A DNA stretch of 64,000 bases from Antedon mediterranea (taxonomy: Eukaryota; Echinodermata; Crinoidea; Comatulida; Antedonidae), in assembly GCF_964355755.1 (NCBI RefSeq), contig NC_092678.1, positions 17,394,922-17,458,921 of the forward strand, in the 5' to 3' direction. The translations under genes and the position numbers were made by a program. The stretch's first letter is position 1. Each line of letters begins with the position of its first letter. This document shows positions 54,245-64,000 of the stretch, piece after piece. Under the pieces are notes generated by a model. It searched no databases. It was not told the DNA's origin and was given only the letters and a program-made list of their open reading frames with translations.

Positions 54245-55098
54245 TAGTAGACCTAATTTTTTATTTTTTTTTTTCATTTTTTTTTTATTCATTTCAAAAA
54301 AATACAACCATATCACAAATCACTTAAATATAAAGTAATAGGTATCAAAATGATATGAACGTTTAAATAAAGTAACTTACAGTGATCAAACAATATTAAA
54401 AACTATCAATTATTAATTCCATTTTTTTTAAAGTAAATAATTAATTTGGTAAATGCTGTGTTTTCCACAATTATGTAACTAATCTAACTAAATATAATTG
54501 TATTAATCAAATTAGCCAGAGATATACATTTACTAACATATTCATTTTTTTTTGTCTTTACATAGCAATAATAAATAATACTCATATTTATACATACACA
54601 TACATACACACAAATATATCTTAATCTGTACTATTACCAAGGAACTATAATATAATTGTGTTAATTAAAATCAGATACATACATTTAACAACATAACCAT
54701 TTTTGTTTCTTTAAAATAATACATATATATTAATAAAATACATATTTTTAATTATCTGTATTGTAACCAAGGAACTAATAGTATGCCTATAATAAATACT
54801 TAAATATATCTAACAAGTGCAAATAATAATTTCTGGTTTACATTTTAATTTAATACAATAATAAAGAGCAAGCGTAATAATAATAATAATACACAAAAGT
54901 AAGTCATTTCCTCGAGAAACAGTATCGTTAAGTTATCAAATATAATCTTCTATTAATCTCCACTTTTGTCTGAAATTATACAATGTACTTCTTTTAGAAG
55001 CAATGTTTTTCTCTACGTTATAATTAAATTTTAATCGATTAAAGAAAACCTGGAAGACTGGCTTTTTGTGAGTTAATTTGTAACTAAATATAATTTTC

Positions 55099-55905
55099 TT
55101 AATCAACAAAATACATAGATTTAATAATATCAGGATTTTCTGTATTGTAACCAAATAATATGGAGGTTTTATCAAGGTAAATCTTTGTTTTTGAAATGTT
55201 TTCCCACCAAGTTGTGAATTCATCCCATAGTTTGGTTGCAATGTTACATTCAACCAAAAGATGGGTCATAGTTTCAATATTTGATTCACAATAGGAACAC
55301 ATATTACTCGGTACAATATTCATTTTATGTAGTCTACTATTAGTTGACAAGCAATTCACATTAATTGTATACTGAAATATTCTGGTTCTTACCTCCTGAG
55401 AACATTTAAATGGTAATACATAGATATTTTCCCATTTATCGCTATCTACACCTAATTCATCCTGCAATTTACTTTGAGATGTTGGTATTTTAAAGATTTT
55501 TTTAATTAAGGCTCTGTATATATTTTTTGTACTCATACTTTCTAATTCTTTCTCTTCATTCTTTACTTCCACTATAAACCCTCTCTTTTTATAATTTGTT
55601 CGTAAAAACCCTAGCTTCATGTTTGCTTTCCACTGTGGGGGTATTGCAGATATCGTCATTCTCCAGTGCATGAAATTACTTGTCGATAAGCCTCTCTTTA
55701 TCCACGTATTAAAGGGAATGATATTACCGTTTTCATAAAAAAGGTCGCTTACTAAACATATCCCAACATCTCTGAGGCTCTTGTAATAAAATGGCTTGCC
55801 ATGTATATGCATGTGCCTATTAAACCATATATATTGGGACCCTTCGTTTACTGTATCAGGATGTATTAATTCGAAATAAGCGTTTAACATATCCTTATAA
55901 AACAA
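55099..55905 (-). pseudogene. LINE-D C-terminal domain with zinc knuckle
   Basis: 268 codons downstream of the reverse transcriptase. It has 'RTRIFQYTINVNCLSTN', 'RLHKMNIVPSNM' and the CCHC-like 'CSYCESNIETMTHLLVEC' followed by 'LWDEFTTWWE'. This is the conserved C-terminal part of L1/Tx1-like ORF2. The gap between this and the RT frame (55906-56315) is coding in broken frames. Confidence 0.85.
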
Positions 55906-56315
55906 TGGAATATTTTTCCAACTACGGACACAGTCCGCGCTTACATTACAATAAAAAATAGTGTCGCCTCCTTGCTTATTTAGGAACCTATGTAGTAGAG
56001 ATCTCCATGCTGCATTGCCATTTATGTTATATCATTGTATCCATTTTATCTTTAATGCCTTAAACATACTTTTGATATCTACCATTTTTAAGCCGCCTTC
56101 TTCAATATTCCCAATTAATGTTGTTCTTTTTATCATACCTTTACCACCGTTCCATAAGAAATTAAATAGAATTGTTTCAATTGATTTAACTACATGGGGC
56201 GGTATATGTATGACAGATGCTAAATATATAAATTGGGATATTGCGAATGTTTTAATTAAAATTATTTTTCCTGCTAAGGTTAGTTGTCTGGTTCTCCATA
56301 TGTTTAATATTGTTT

Positions 56316-57003
56316 TTAGTTGTTTAATTTTCGTTTCGAAATTACATTACATTTTTCCCGTTGTCTTTCATTATAAGAAAAGTAAACTCCTAATGCTTTT
56401 ACTGGTTGTTGTGGCCATTGCATATGTATTGGTTTGTTTTTACATCGCCTATTTGAACCAAGCCATATAGTCTGCGATTTGCTTATATTCAATTTCAAGC
56501 CCGATATTTTTGAAAATTTCTCTATTAAGTTAATTATATTTTTTGCTGACACTTCATCTTTCAAAAAGCATGTGGAGTCGTCTGCATATTGAGTTATTTT
56601 AATTTCTCTATTATTTACTGCAATCCTCTTAATAGTTTTATCGTCTCGTATGGCACATGCTAGTAATTCTATTGATAGGATAAATAAGTAAGGGCTGAGG
56701 GGGTCACCCTGTCGTACACCCCTTCCAACTGGAAAATAACTTGATGACTGCCCATTATTTATCACGCAACTACTTATATCAGTATATAATGCTTTTATGA
56801 ATTGAATACATTTTTCTCCGAGGTTTACTTTTTTTAAAACCTGAAACAAAAAACCCCATTCAAGCGAATCGAATGCTTTTTCATAGTCCAAAAAAAGCAT
56901 ATTTCCTGGAATATTTTTTATTTTGGTAAACTCCATAATATCTTCAATTGTTCGTACTGACTCGCCAATGTATCGGCCCTTTACAAAACCGGTTTGATCA
57001 ATG
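56316..57003 (-). pseudogene. LINE-D reverse transcriptase domain
   Basis: Open from the truncation point. 'QTGFVKGRYIGESVRTIE' comes first, then motif A 'MLFLDYEKAFDSLEWGFL', motif B 'GRGVRQGDPLSPYLFIL', motif C 'ITQYADDSTCFL' and 'ISGLKLNISKSQTIWLG'. All catalytic aspartates are present. The wording is that of L1/Tx1-clade elements. There is no endonuclease because of 5' truncation. The frame breaks at about 56316. The ORF visible on the plus strand here is a shadow. Confidence 0.88.
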
Positions 57004-57017
57004 TAGTAGACCTAATT

Positions 57018-57540
57018 GATGATTAAAATTCTGTACTTATAAAAATTAATAATGTGATTATAGGCTTGTAATGTGTAAACAAACGAACTGGCGAATATAC
57101 AATATCGCACTTTCGAGAAAAACGCGATTGAAAAAATAGCAATTTTTAAACATTAGTATAGCAAAAACAAAAGACTTAATATCGGATTTTTTTTGCTCAT
57201 CATTCGAAGAATAAGTGTATGTTTGCAAAAAATGTTTATTGATAATAATTACTAATTAGCGAGTAATTGAATAATTAACTTATTGGTCAGTTCGTGTGAA
57301 GATTTTTGTCATCAACGTATGGTTTCGCCAGTTCGTGTGAACATAATTACGCGCGCTTTCCTCTAATTGCGCATATTTGCCGCGGTGAATATAGCGATTT
57401 ATATACTGTGATTTGAAGTTTTACTATTGATATATTTAATAGTATGATGTGTACATACTGCAATAAATACAAAATTGTGAGGAATAAGTTATTTATTTCC
57501 TTAAAGTTCAAAAGTAATTAAAACACAGTTTAACTCTACT
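57018..57540. other. Spacer
   Basis: No gene recognised. Contains a short duplicated phrase, 'cgaactggcgaata' / 'ccagttcgtgtgaa'. Confidence 0.4.
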
Positions 57541-58100
57541 GTATGAATGATGATAATAATATTAAGAAACAGTATCGAGCTATGTGTATCAAAGCTAATG
57601 CATTATGCAGGACATTCTCCAAATGTTCCGTTGAAGTGAAATGTCAGTTATTTAAAACGTTTTGCGTTAATGTAGACCAACACAGTATGACTCTATGATG
57701 GAGTAAATTCAGTGAAGGTAGGCCTACTGTGAACTCATTCAGAGTTTGCTTTAATAACGGGTTGCGTAAGCTACTGAAATTTCCTAGTTATGATAGCGCA
57801 AGCATGATATTTGTAACGAATAACGTTCCCTCATTCTATGAATATTGGAGGAACTCTATACATAGTTTTAAGAACATAATTCATGACAGTTGCAATAGCC
57901 TGATTCAAACCATAGTTAACGTCCTAACACAATCCAACCTACTGTACAGTACATCAGCGTTGGTACAAATTGGTATTTTTTAGGATATTGTAAGTTGATT
58001 TGTGGAAGTTGCTTATTTAATTTCCTAGTTAAATTGTTTCTATTTTTGTATGAATTGTATATGGATGTACTATCCGAAAATAAATGGGTGAATAGTGTAC
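57541..58100 (+). mobile_element. LINE-A 3' end, second copy
   Basis: It matches 18060-18600 closely: 'aagaaacagtatcgagct', then 'ggacattctccaaatgtt', then 'tggatgtactatccgaaa'. A 84-codon frame (57729-57983) preserves more of the C-terminus than copy 1 ('FRVCFNNGLRKLLKFPSY'). It joins the same 3' flank ('gaatagtgtaccgtcatt') as copy 1, so the pair reflects duplication of the locus, not two insertions. Confidence 0.85.
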
Positions 58101-58262
58101 CGTCATTTTACAAGTTATATTATTGGCTAATGCAACGTAATGGTATTTAGAAACAGTTAAACCTACCCTTAAATGCATAATTTCACAATTAACCAGATTT
58201 ACTTACAATTGTAAAGCTTTTAAATTGTTACAAGTAAGGAAAAAATGAGAATAAACAGTTAC

Positions 58263-58334
58263 AGTGTAACCAATGACGTCAAACCACCAAATGTATTTTC
58301 ATACAATGTAGTAATGTCGTTACTTCTTAAATCT
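58263..58334 (-). CDS. 72-nt exon encoding one leucine-rich repeat (LRR exon 2)
   Basis: Exactly 72 nt with an AG acceptor after 'ttttattttcaag' and a GT donor that reads 'gtaactg' rather than 'gtaagtg', a weaker site. Same phase 2. It encodes 24 residues with 'LRSNDITTL', then 'YENTFGGLTSLVTL'. It is closest to exon 4 (18773-18844), including both introns. LINE-A's 3' end lies on one side and LINE-B's endonuclease on the other, as in exon 4's module. Confidence 0.78.
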
Positions 58335-58599
58335 CTTGAAAATAAAAACATGAATACTTGGTAAAATAACAGTTCACGAGTTGAGATTTTCTTCTTCGAG
58401 GAAAATTGTTACAGTTTGGTATGTATGTCAGCGGACAAAATTGTGACCGTAAAATAATTTATCTGCATTGTACTGTTAGTGTGTATTACGTGTCAGTGAA
58501 AATTAAAGAGGGTCGATAATGGTGCAAACATTAAAATATTAAAATTAAAATACAAAGTTTATCAATTGAGTACGTAGAACTAAAGATCCGAAGCCTAGT

Positions 58600-58890
58600 T
58601 GGTTGGAACTTGTTCAGCCAGAGATGGTTCCTGATCAAGTTAAAACTATCAAACACGTCACAGGAAGCGTGGACAAATGTAGAAAACGCGTCAAACGTCG
58701 AAGGAAAAAATTCAAACCTCCATCCATCTGTTATTTTTGGTAATGCGCACTCACTCAAAACAAGTGAAATGGCTGCAAATGTATTCGAATACAGGGACAG
58801 TTGCCTTATGGCGATCACTGAAACTTGGCTAATTGAATCTTTTCGGATCATGGATCAAAAAATTGTTCTTGTTATCTGGAAATATTAACA
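58600..58890 (+). pseudogene. LINE-B endonuclease remnant, second copy
   Basis: It parallels 19085-19370: 'VIFGNAHSLKTSEMAAN', 'VFEYRDSCLMAITETWL', with the Glu-Thr-Trp-Leu motif better kept than in copy 1. It ends at about 58890, where sequence becomes the LRR-intron block shared with 60750. Confidence 0.75.
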
Positions 58891-58896
58891 TTAAAC

Positions 58897-59180
58897 AGTA
58901 CCAACGGAAATTACGATAATAAAGTATCTATTTTATTAATTTCGAAATACAAAGAAAAAATATGAACAAAATATCTATATTGTGCCAACAGAGGCCAACA
59001 AGACTTATGTCCAATTAGGCGTGTCACTCAAACAGTGAAACAATTACAAGGTATAATTGATATAATACTAATTTAATGTTACTTTATCTCATATTATCAT
59101 TATTTGCATGTTTTAGCTGTTTTTCATTAACTGTCTTTGCATGATTATAACAATGTTTTATCTAGATTGACTGTAATCAT
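58897..59180. repeat. LRR intron block P, copy 1
   Basis: It contains 'gtgccaacagaggccaac' and 'aattaggcgtgtcactc', matching 60750-61030. It flanks the LRR module on its 5' side (minus). Confidence 0.85.
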
Positions 59181-60600
59181 GTTGTACTTTCCATATCATA
59201 TGATTTCTGGATGTAGATCAATATCTACAATATAATACAAACGTTAAATGACGATGATCCATGTATTCTGCTATATTTTTACTTTTCATTATGGCAGCCG
59301 ACGGTGCTACAGTAACTGAATTAAATAGTCTTGTTCGTAAACAATGCCAAAATAGAAAAACTCGAAGAGAGCAAAAAGAAAGATATTACGCTTGAACGTA
59401 TCACACATTAAACATACATATTCCGTAGAAGTATTAATTCCTAAAATAAAATAATTGTTTTTTGAGGCATAGAGTTAAACTTACGTTTTCATGAGAGGAG
59501 GATAAGATAATATTTGTTCCTCGTGCAAAATAAGCTTATTACAACACTATTGCAGATTATAACGTGAATCGGCGGCGATTGTACGGAGGCATGTCTATTT
59601 TTGTTTTCGTATCTAATTTTGGCTTTCAAAAATGGCAGCCCAAAGCAATCGCGACCCCTGGATCCGACCCGTCGGACTATTTTGATATACAATGATGGAG
59701 GTTCAGACGTTCTGTGGTACATTTAAATTGTATTATTTGTATTTCCTCTTAACTTAATCTTAATTTCAAATAGAATAACATCAATAAAGTAATATTGTTT
59801 ACTTAGAAGTGTGCCAGTTATTCAGCACTGAAGAAAACAAAATCAGAAAACATTTAAACACATGCGACCACGTTTTTTTAAACAGTATTAAGGCTAAGTG
59901 TGTTAATTATTGAGATGTAAAGCACATAGGCTGATTTTAGCATGAGTAAGTGCAGATATGGAGGGAGGAGAAATATAAAGTGTAGACACAGATATCACCT
60001 CACACGCAAGCTATTACTGACCCAGTGTGAAGGCCGAAATCAAGAGATTAGTTGTTTGACGGGATGGGATGTTCCTGCTCCCCAATTATTGTGATCCCTT
60101 TATTTATAGAACTTGAAAAGCAGAAAAAAGAGGAGAATGTGTATGTTTGTTTGTTGCAAGATGCCTATAACGCTGGTTCAAATTTTAACTTAAGTTTATC
60201 TTACGAACGGATAACGCTAATATTGTACGTACCACCACATTAGGTAACCGATGCGCCCCCATTATGACACGTGCGAATAAAGAACAAGTGCTATTCCACT
60301 GTACGGAGGGATAGCTACCCGATGCCTCTCATAATAATATTATTTTTCATTCAAAAACATTTACTAATAATGATAATAATAAATTACTATAAAACAAACG
60401 AATACAAGTAGGCATATCACTACACACAATACAACTACATACAGGAGCTTGTGTTAAAAGAAAGGTTTAGGGATCAATCATAATCAAACAAAAACGGGCA
60501 TATTATATTATTTTTGTTTTGGATGAATATTCTGTCTTTGCAAAGAGTAAAAAATGAAATGATGTGACATAAAGTGTGGTAATCTTACAACGAAAATATA
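59181..60600. other. Spacer between LRR exons 1 and 2
   Basis: No confident gene. A 50-codon ATG frame at 59943 ('MSKCRYGGRRNIKCRHR') is less AT-rich than its surroundings but shows no domain. Confidence 0.35.
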
Positions 60601-60639
60601 CTATATTCAAAAGTATGATAAACAAGGGAAAGCACTCAC

Positions 60640-60711
60640 AGTTGTGTCAATGATGTCAAACCATCAAAGACGTTTTCTGGTAATGTAGTTATTTGGTTAG
60701 TGAACAAGTAC
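60640..60711 (-). CDS. 72-nt exon encoding one leucine-rich repeat (LRR exon 1)
   Basis: Exactly 72 nt, donor 'gtgagtgc' and an AG acceptor after 'cgattttcag', both consensus. Same phase 2. It encodes 24 residues with 'LFTNQITTL', then 'PENVFDGLTSLTQL', the most canonical LRR of the four (Pro and Phe at the usual places). It is the most 5' on the minus strand and the most diverged from the other three, which resemble each other. No signal peptide, LRR cap or membrane segment is visible in the window, so start and end of the gene lie elsewhere. Confidence 0.82.
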
Positions 60712-60749
60712 CTGAAAATCGTGAAAAAATGCATTAAATAGGTATATAT

Positions 60750-61030
60750 ACAGTACCAAAGGATAGTACGATAACAAAAATTATTTTTAAAATTTCGAAA
60801 AACAAACAAAATATAACAACACATCTATATTGTGCCAACAGAGGCCATAAACGGCTTATGTCTAATTAGGCGTGTCACTCCAGCAGTGAAACCATTACAG
60901 GGTATATACAAGGACATAATAATAGTTGTTTAATGTTACTTTAGCTCGTATTATCATTAGTTGCATGTTTTAGCTGTTTTTCTTTAACTGCTTTTACATG
61001 ATTTAACTATGTTTTATCTGGATTTACAAC
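60750..61030. repeat. LRR intron block P, copy 2
   Basis: Direct counterpart of 58897-59180. Here it lies only about 40 bp from the LRR exon because no LINE-B remnant intervenes. Confidence 0.85.
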
Positions 61031-61183
61031 AACCAAGACAGAGGCACCCCAAAGATAATGCTGGCCAGGAAAAGGTATACAAAACAATTCTAAGTCTAAA
61101 CAACTTTAAGAAACCTCATTATTTCCATATGCCTTAATGAATAAATGGGTTTTTAATAATTTTTAAAAAGTATCAATAGTTTT

Positions 61184-61909
61184 TCAAAATCTTATAGAGC
61201 TCGGTAGAGCATTCCACAGACGAGGAGCAGTAACGGAGAATGCTCTGTCACCCCATGAGTGGTGAGACTTAGGCTGATGTAGAAGCAGCGAGTCACTAGA
61301 ACGCAGATTACGTCCGGGAACATACAACCTAAGCATGTCAGAAATATATTCAGGAGCCATGCCATTTATAGACTTAAAAACAAAGAGTAATATTTTAAAA
61401 ACAATGCGGTACCTAACAGGGAGCCAATGCAAAATTTCCAAAGTATTTGATATGTGTCCATATCTTGGTAATTTTTTAACAACTCGTGCCGCTGTATTTT
61501 GAATCAGTTGGAGCCTGTGGAGTTGTTTTTGTGGTAGCCCGTATAGCAAAGAGTTTCCCATATCCAGTCGTGAAGTGACAAAAGCATGAACAAGTTGTTT
61601 AGCTGCTGTCTCATTTATAAACTTGCGAATCCTTCGAATGTTTCGCAAGTGAAAAGACGACGCAGAAATAGTTTTTGAGATATGAGAAATCATAGTCATA
61701 CCCACATCCATTTCAACCCCAAGATTTCTAACCTGCCTAGCCGGGTCAATTTGGGTTTCACCAATGTGAATAAAGCTTGGTGGCAGTTTTTCCAACTGCT
61801 GTTTTGATCCAAAGAGAACAAATTCTGTTTTTTCATCATTTAATTTAAGAAAGTTGTTTTTCATCCAGAAAGATAGATACAATGTTGGAGCAATTCTTTC
61901 AGCTTGCAT
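61184..61909 (-). pseudogene. LINE-E C-terminal domain
   Basis: From 'WMKNNFLKLNDEKTEFVL', through 'LGVEMDVGMTMISHISK', 'HAFVTSRLDMGNSLLYGL' and 'LQLIQNTAARVVKKLPR', 'ILHWLPVRYRIVFKILL', to 'FSVTAPRLWNALPSSIR'. This is the standard thumb and C-terminal region of L2/CR1-like LINEs. About the first 13 residues of the open frame derive from the inserted fragment. A TGA after the terminal motif is followed by a short in-register tail. Confidence 0.88.
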
Positions 61910-62390
61910 GTCTATCTTTCAAAGCTCTACATCACTCTGCTCCTCTTACTATCTGTCAGCTTTTAACTAAAGTAACTTCCAACGGCCGTATGAACACTAG
62001 GCAAATTACTAAAGGAGATCTCCTTATCCCTCGTCCTTACCTTGAAATCTTTAAACTTTCTTTTAGTTTCAATGCTCCTTCTTTCTTTAATTCTTTATCT
62101 TTAAGCATTCGTAACACTTACAATTTCTCCTCCTTTAAATCTCTTTTGAAAAAACACCTGTTTCTCTCTCTCTGATTTTATTTCTTTTTTTCCTTCTTTC
62201 ATTGTTGGCTTTCTGTATATTTTTTTATATATATATATATTTATTTTTTATATCTTTGTTAATTTTGTGTTTTTATAGTTCATTTTGTATTTACTGTTTG
62301 TTTGAGGGTCCCTAATGATCAGCTGATGCTGGATGGACCACCCTCATAAAATATTGTTGAAATAAATAAATAAAATAAATTCCAAAGAAA
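61876..62390 (+). mobile_element. LINE-F 3' fragment inserted into LINE-E
   Basis: A plus-strand C-terminal fragment: 'LACLSFKALHHSAPLTIC', 'MNTRQITKGDLLIPRP', 'APSFFNSLSLSIRN', ending at TGA about 62175. The 3' UTR contains (TA)n and 'gagggtccctaatgatca', and the A-rich tail is 'aaataaataaataaaata'. It interrupts LINE-E between 'KPTMKHSDISLE' and 'WMKNN'. A target duplication was not identified with confidence. Confidence 0.75.
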
Positions 62391-62394
62391 TGTC

Positions 62395-62866
62395 ACTGTG
62401 TTTCATAGTAGGTTTAAAAGAAATATAAATCTTGAGTATCATCAGCATAAACATGATAGCACAGATCATATTTACTTATGATATCCCGTATCGGGTGTAA
62501 ATAAATAGTAAACCATTGCGGCCCATGAACAGATCCTTGTGGTACCGAAAAGTTTAGAAAAGAAGCTTTTGAAATAGCATCACCAATACATACGTGTTGT
62601 GGTCGTTTTTCCGAATATGACCGACACCAATCAAGTGCATTTCCTTCAATACCAATATAAGTACTGAGTCTATTTAGCAACACAGAATGATCAACCGTAT
62701 CAAATGCTGCACTTAAATATAATAATACTAGATCAGTTAGCTTTCCATCATCCATCCCACGTAGGATGTCATTATTTACACGAAGTAATGCCGTTTCAGT
62801 ACTGTGATGCGCTTTGTAGGCAGATTGATACGGATCAAGTAGCCCATGTTTTTGTACATGCGACAA
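62395..62866 (-). pseudogene. LINE-E reverse transcriptase domain, active site altered
   Basis: 'GLLDPYQSAYKAHHSTET' is followed by motif A read as 'LVLLYLSAAFDTVDHSVL', where the catalytic Asp normally before LSAAFD is Tyr. Then 'FSVPQGSVHGPQWFTIYL' and 'HVYADDTQDLYFF', where an extra residue disrupts the usual YADDTQLYF. This copy could not polymerise. A frameshift then leads into 'KPTMKHSDISLE'. Confidence 0.88.
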
Positions 62867-62901
62867 AATTCGTTTAGAAACAACCTTCTCAATAATTTTT
62901 C

Positions 62902-63114
62902 CTAAAAACTAAGATTCGAGATAGGTCTGTAGTTTTTCAGAATCTCGGGATCTAGACCTGTTTTTTTCAATGTGGGTCGAACATGGGTGACTTTTAGAGA
63001 CTCTGGGAAAGAACCACTTTCAAGAGACTTATTAACAATATGTGTGATTAATGGAATAAATGCAGAAGTACATTTCTTAATCAGTAAAGTTGGTACCGGG
63101 TCAAGTGCACACAA
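62902..63114 (-). pseudogene. LINE-E linker and start of RT
   Basis: 'LDPVPTLLIKKCTSAFIP' to 'SFPESLKVTHVRPTLKK' and 'LKNYRPISNLSF', the conserved entry into the RT domain (VxPxxKK...NYRPISNLxF). It continues directly from the upstream frame: a TAA at 63115-63117 separates the two where DPVPT is usually preceded by C-[AG]-L. Confidence 0.85.
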
Positions 63115-63990
63115 TTAAAAGGGAGAGTTTTTGACTATTTTTATAATTTCCTCATCACTTGCAGGTTCGAACTGAGAAAACCGTATAGACCTAGTTAAAC
63201 CATAAGATATATTACATTTATCAGAAGAAGTTATAACTTCGGCAGTATTTTCATTTTCTAGTGAATCACGAATTGATTTAATTTTATTTACAAAAAACAC
63301 AGAAAATCTTTCAGCAAGAGCTTCATCGGAGACAGACGAAGGAAGGACCGATGACTTGGAGTGATGTAAAAGTTTATTTACTATATTGAAAAGTTTCTTT
63401 TGATCACCTGTGCAGTCACTAACCAGACTAGAGTAATACCGCATCTTGGCCTTTTCAATCAGTCCATTTACAACGCATCTTTGAACACAGTATTCCTGTC
63501 TATCCTTAAGAAGCTTTGATTTCATCCATTTACGTTCAAGTTGACGACGTACTTTCCTTTCAGATCGAATTTCATCGGTATACCACGGTTTAGCTTCCTT
63601 TTGCTTAATTGTTTTGTTCTGAACTGGCGCATGTAAATCAAGTACAGCTCTGATATCAGAATAGCTTTCTACACTGTCTTCAAGAATTACACTTACATCG
63701 GTTATATTAGACACACAGGCTTTAATGTCATTTGTGAATTTCTCAATATCAATTTGTTTTAGGTTGCGACTTTTTCTTACAGTTTTGTGTGTTGTGGGCC
63801 GTTTAAGATCAAACTTGCAAAACATGGCAAAATGATCTGACAGGCCAGGGTGTATCTTTACATCCGAGAGCAGTAGATCATCTCTAGTGATGATAAGGTC
63901 GAGGCAGTGCCCACTACAGTGTGTGGGTTCACTTATATGCTGCTGGAGACCAAACGATCTAAGCAGTGTTTTAAATCTATCCGCTGCCAC
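63115..63990 (-). pseudogene. LINE-E endonuclease C-terminus and linker (runs off window)
   Basis: 291 codons. 'FGLQQHISEPTHCSGH' and 'LDLIITRDDLLLSDVKIH', then the catalytic 'PGLSDHFAMFCKFDL' of an APE-type endonuclease. The basic linker includes 'AKPWYTDEIRSERKVRRQ'. The frame is intact and probably continues beyond the right edge. Confidence 0.88.
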
Positions 63991-64000
63991 ATTTTTTTTT

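Larger units (their letters stand above)
54259..57003 (-). mobile_element. 5'-truncated L1/Tx1-like LINE (LINE-D) with TSD
   Basis: A minus-strand element of 2.75 kb between perfect 14-bp direct repeats, 'tagtagacctaatt', at 54245-54258 and 57004-57017. The minus-strand 3' end is an A-rich tail (plus-strand T runs at 54259-54292). The coding part at 55.1-57.0 kb starts mid reverse transcriptase. These are hallmarks of 5'-truncated target-primed insertion. Confidence 0.92.
61140..64000 (-). mobile_element. L2/CR1-like LINE (LINE-E), minus strand, interrupted
   Basis: A near-complete second ORF on the minus strand running off the right window edge: endonuclease end, linker, reverse transcriptase and C-terminal domain. 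It is split by a foreign insert at about 61876-62390. The 3' UTR is short and the coding remnant ends at about 61138. Confidence 0.9.

Noticed and set aside
55961-56470. 169-codon plus-strand ORF, hydrophobic
   Set aside because: It is the antisense shadow of LINE-D coding sequence on the minus strand.

Overview
This is an AT-rich, intron- and repeat-dominated stretch of an animal nuclear genome. It contains several non-LTR retrotransposons, tRNA-derived SINEs, cut-and-paste transposon remnants, large minisatellite blocks, two 200-base runs of N (27793-27992 and 44244-44443), and exons with GT-AG borders. There is no operon structure, rRNA or plausible long intact host ORF. The frequent short motif 'taggcctaggcc', a MetaSINE-like SINE, and the LINE and transposon families suggest a marine invertebrate, perhaps an echinoderm or another deuterostome. 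That placement is inference with low confidence.

Host-type coding content is sparse. (1) Four separate 72-nt exons on the minus strand (60640-60711, 58263-58334, 25280-25351, 18773-18844) each encode exactly one 24-residue leucine-rich repeat. All share the same intron phase and all have usable splice sites. They look like repeats of one large LRR gene whose exon-plus-intron module was duplicated and then filled with transposons. (2) On the plus strand, 28781-29439 is an exon encoding two tandem death-effector-domain-like helical units. It is followed by two copies of a 45-nt exon and a truncated paralogous fragment at 30827-30931, so this locus was tandemly duplicated. (3) On the minus strand, 21668-22894 fits a phase-consistent four-exon 3' part of an unrecognised gene with a Cys-rich segment and a coiled coil.

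Region by region: 1-1.2 kb is LRR-intron module sequence. 1.2-14.4 kb is four minisatellites of different families, with a SINE and a KDZ-transposase-like fragment. 14.7-18.6 kb is a broken APE-type LINE carrying a SINE and a 1.5-kb hairpin-headed repeat. 18.6-26 kb holds LRR exons, a second LINE endonuclease remnant, a 467-bp tandem duplication and the Cys/coiled-coil gene. 28-31 kb is the DED-like locus. 31.5-32.3 kb is a 220-bp tandem repeat. 32.7-39.6 kb is bounded by a perfect 15-bp inverted repeat and two minisatellite arms, and holds gene remnants. 40.2-42 kb is a second copy of the hairpin-headed repeat. 42.8-43.7 kb holds an integrase-like pseudogene followed by a HECT C-lobe. 44.5-51.5 kb is a TTAA-flanked inverted-repeat pair enclosing a 3.9-kb transposon with 'AAGATGGCGGC'-bearing terminal repeats and a broken nuclease-like ORF. 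51.8-52.8 kb is another transposase-like relic. 54.26-57.0 kb is a 5'-truncated L1/Tx1-like LINE with a 14-bp target-site duplication. 57.5-61 kb is a further LRR module pair. 61.1-64 kb is an L2/CR1-like LINE interrupted by the 3' end of another LINE.

Most elements are decayed. The value of the window lies in nested insertions that can be ordered in time, in paralogous copies that act as empty-site controls, and in the tandem duplication of LRR and DED-like immune- or receptor-type modules.
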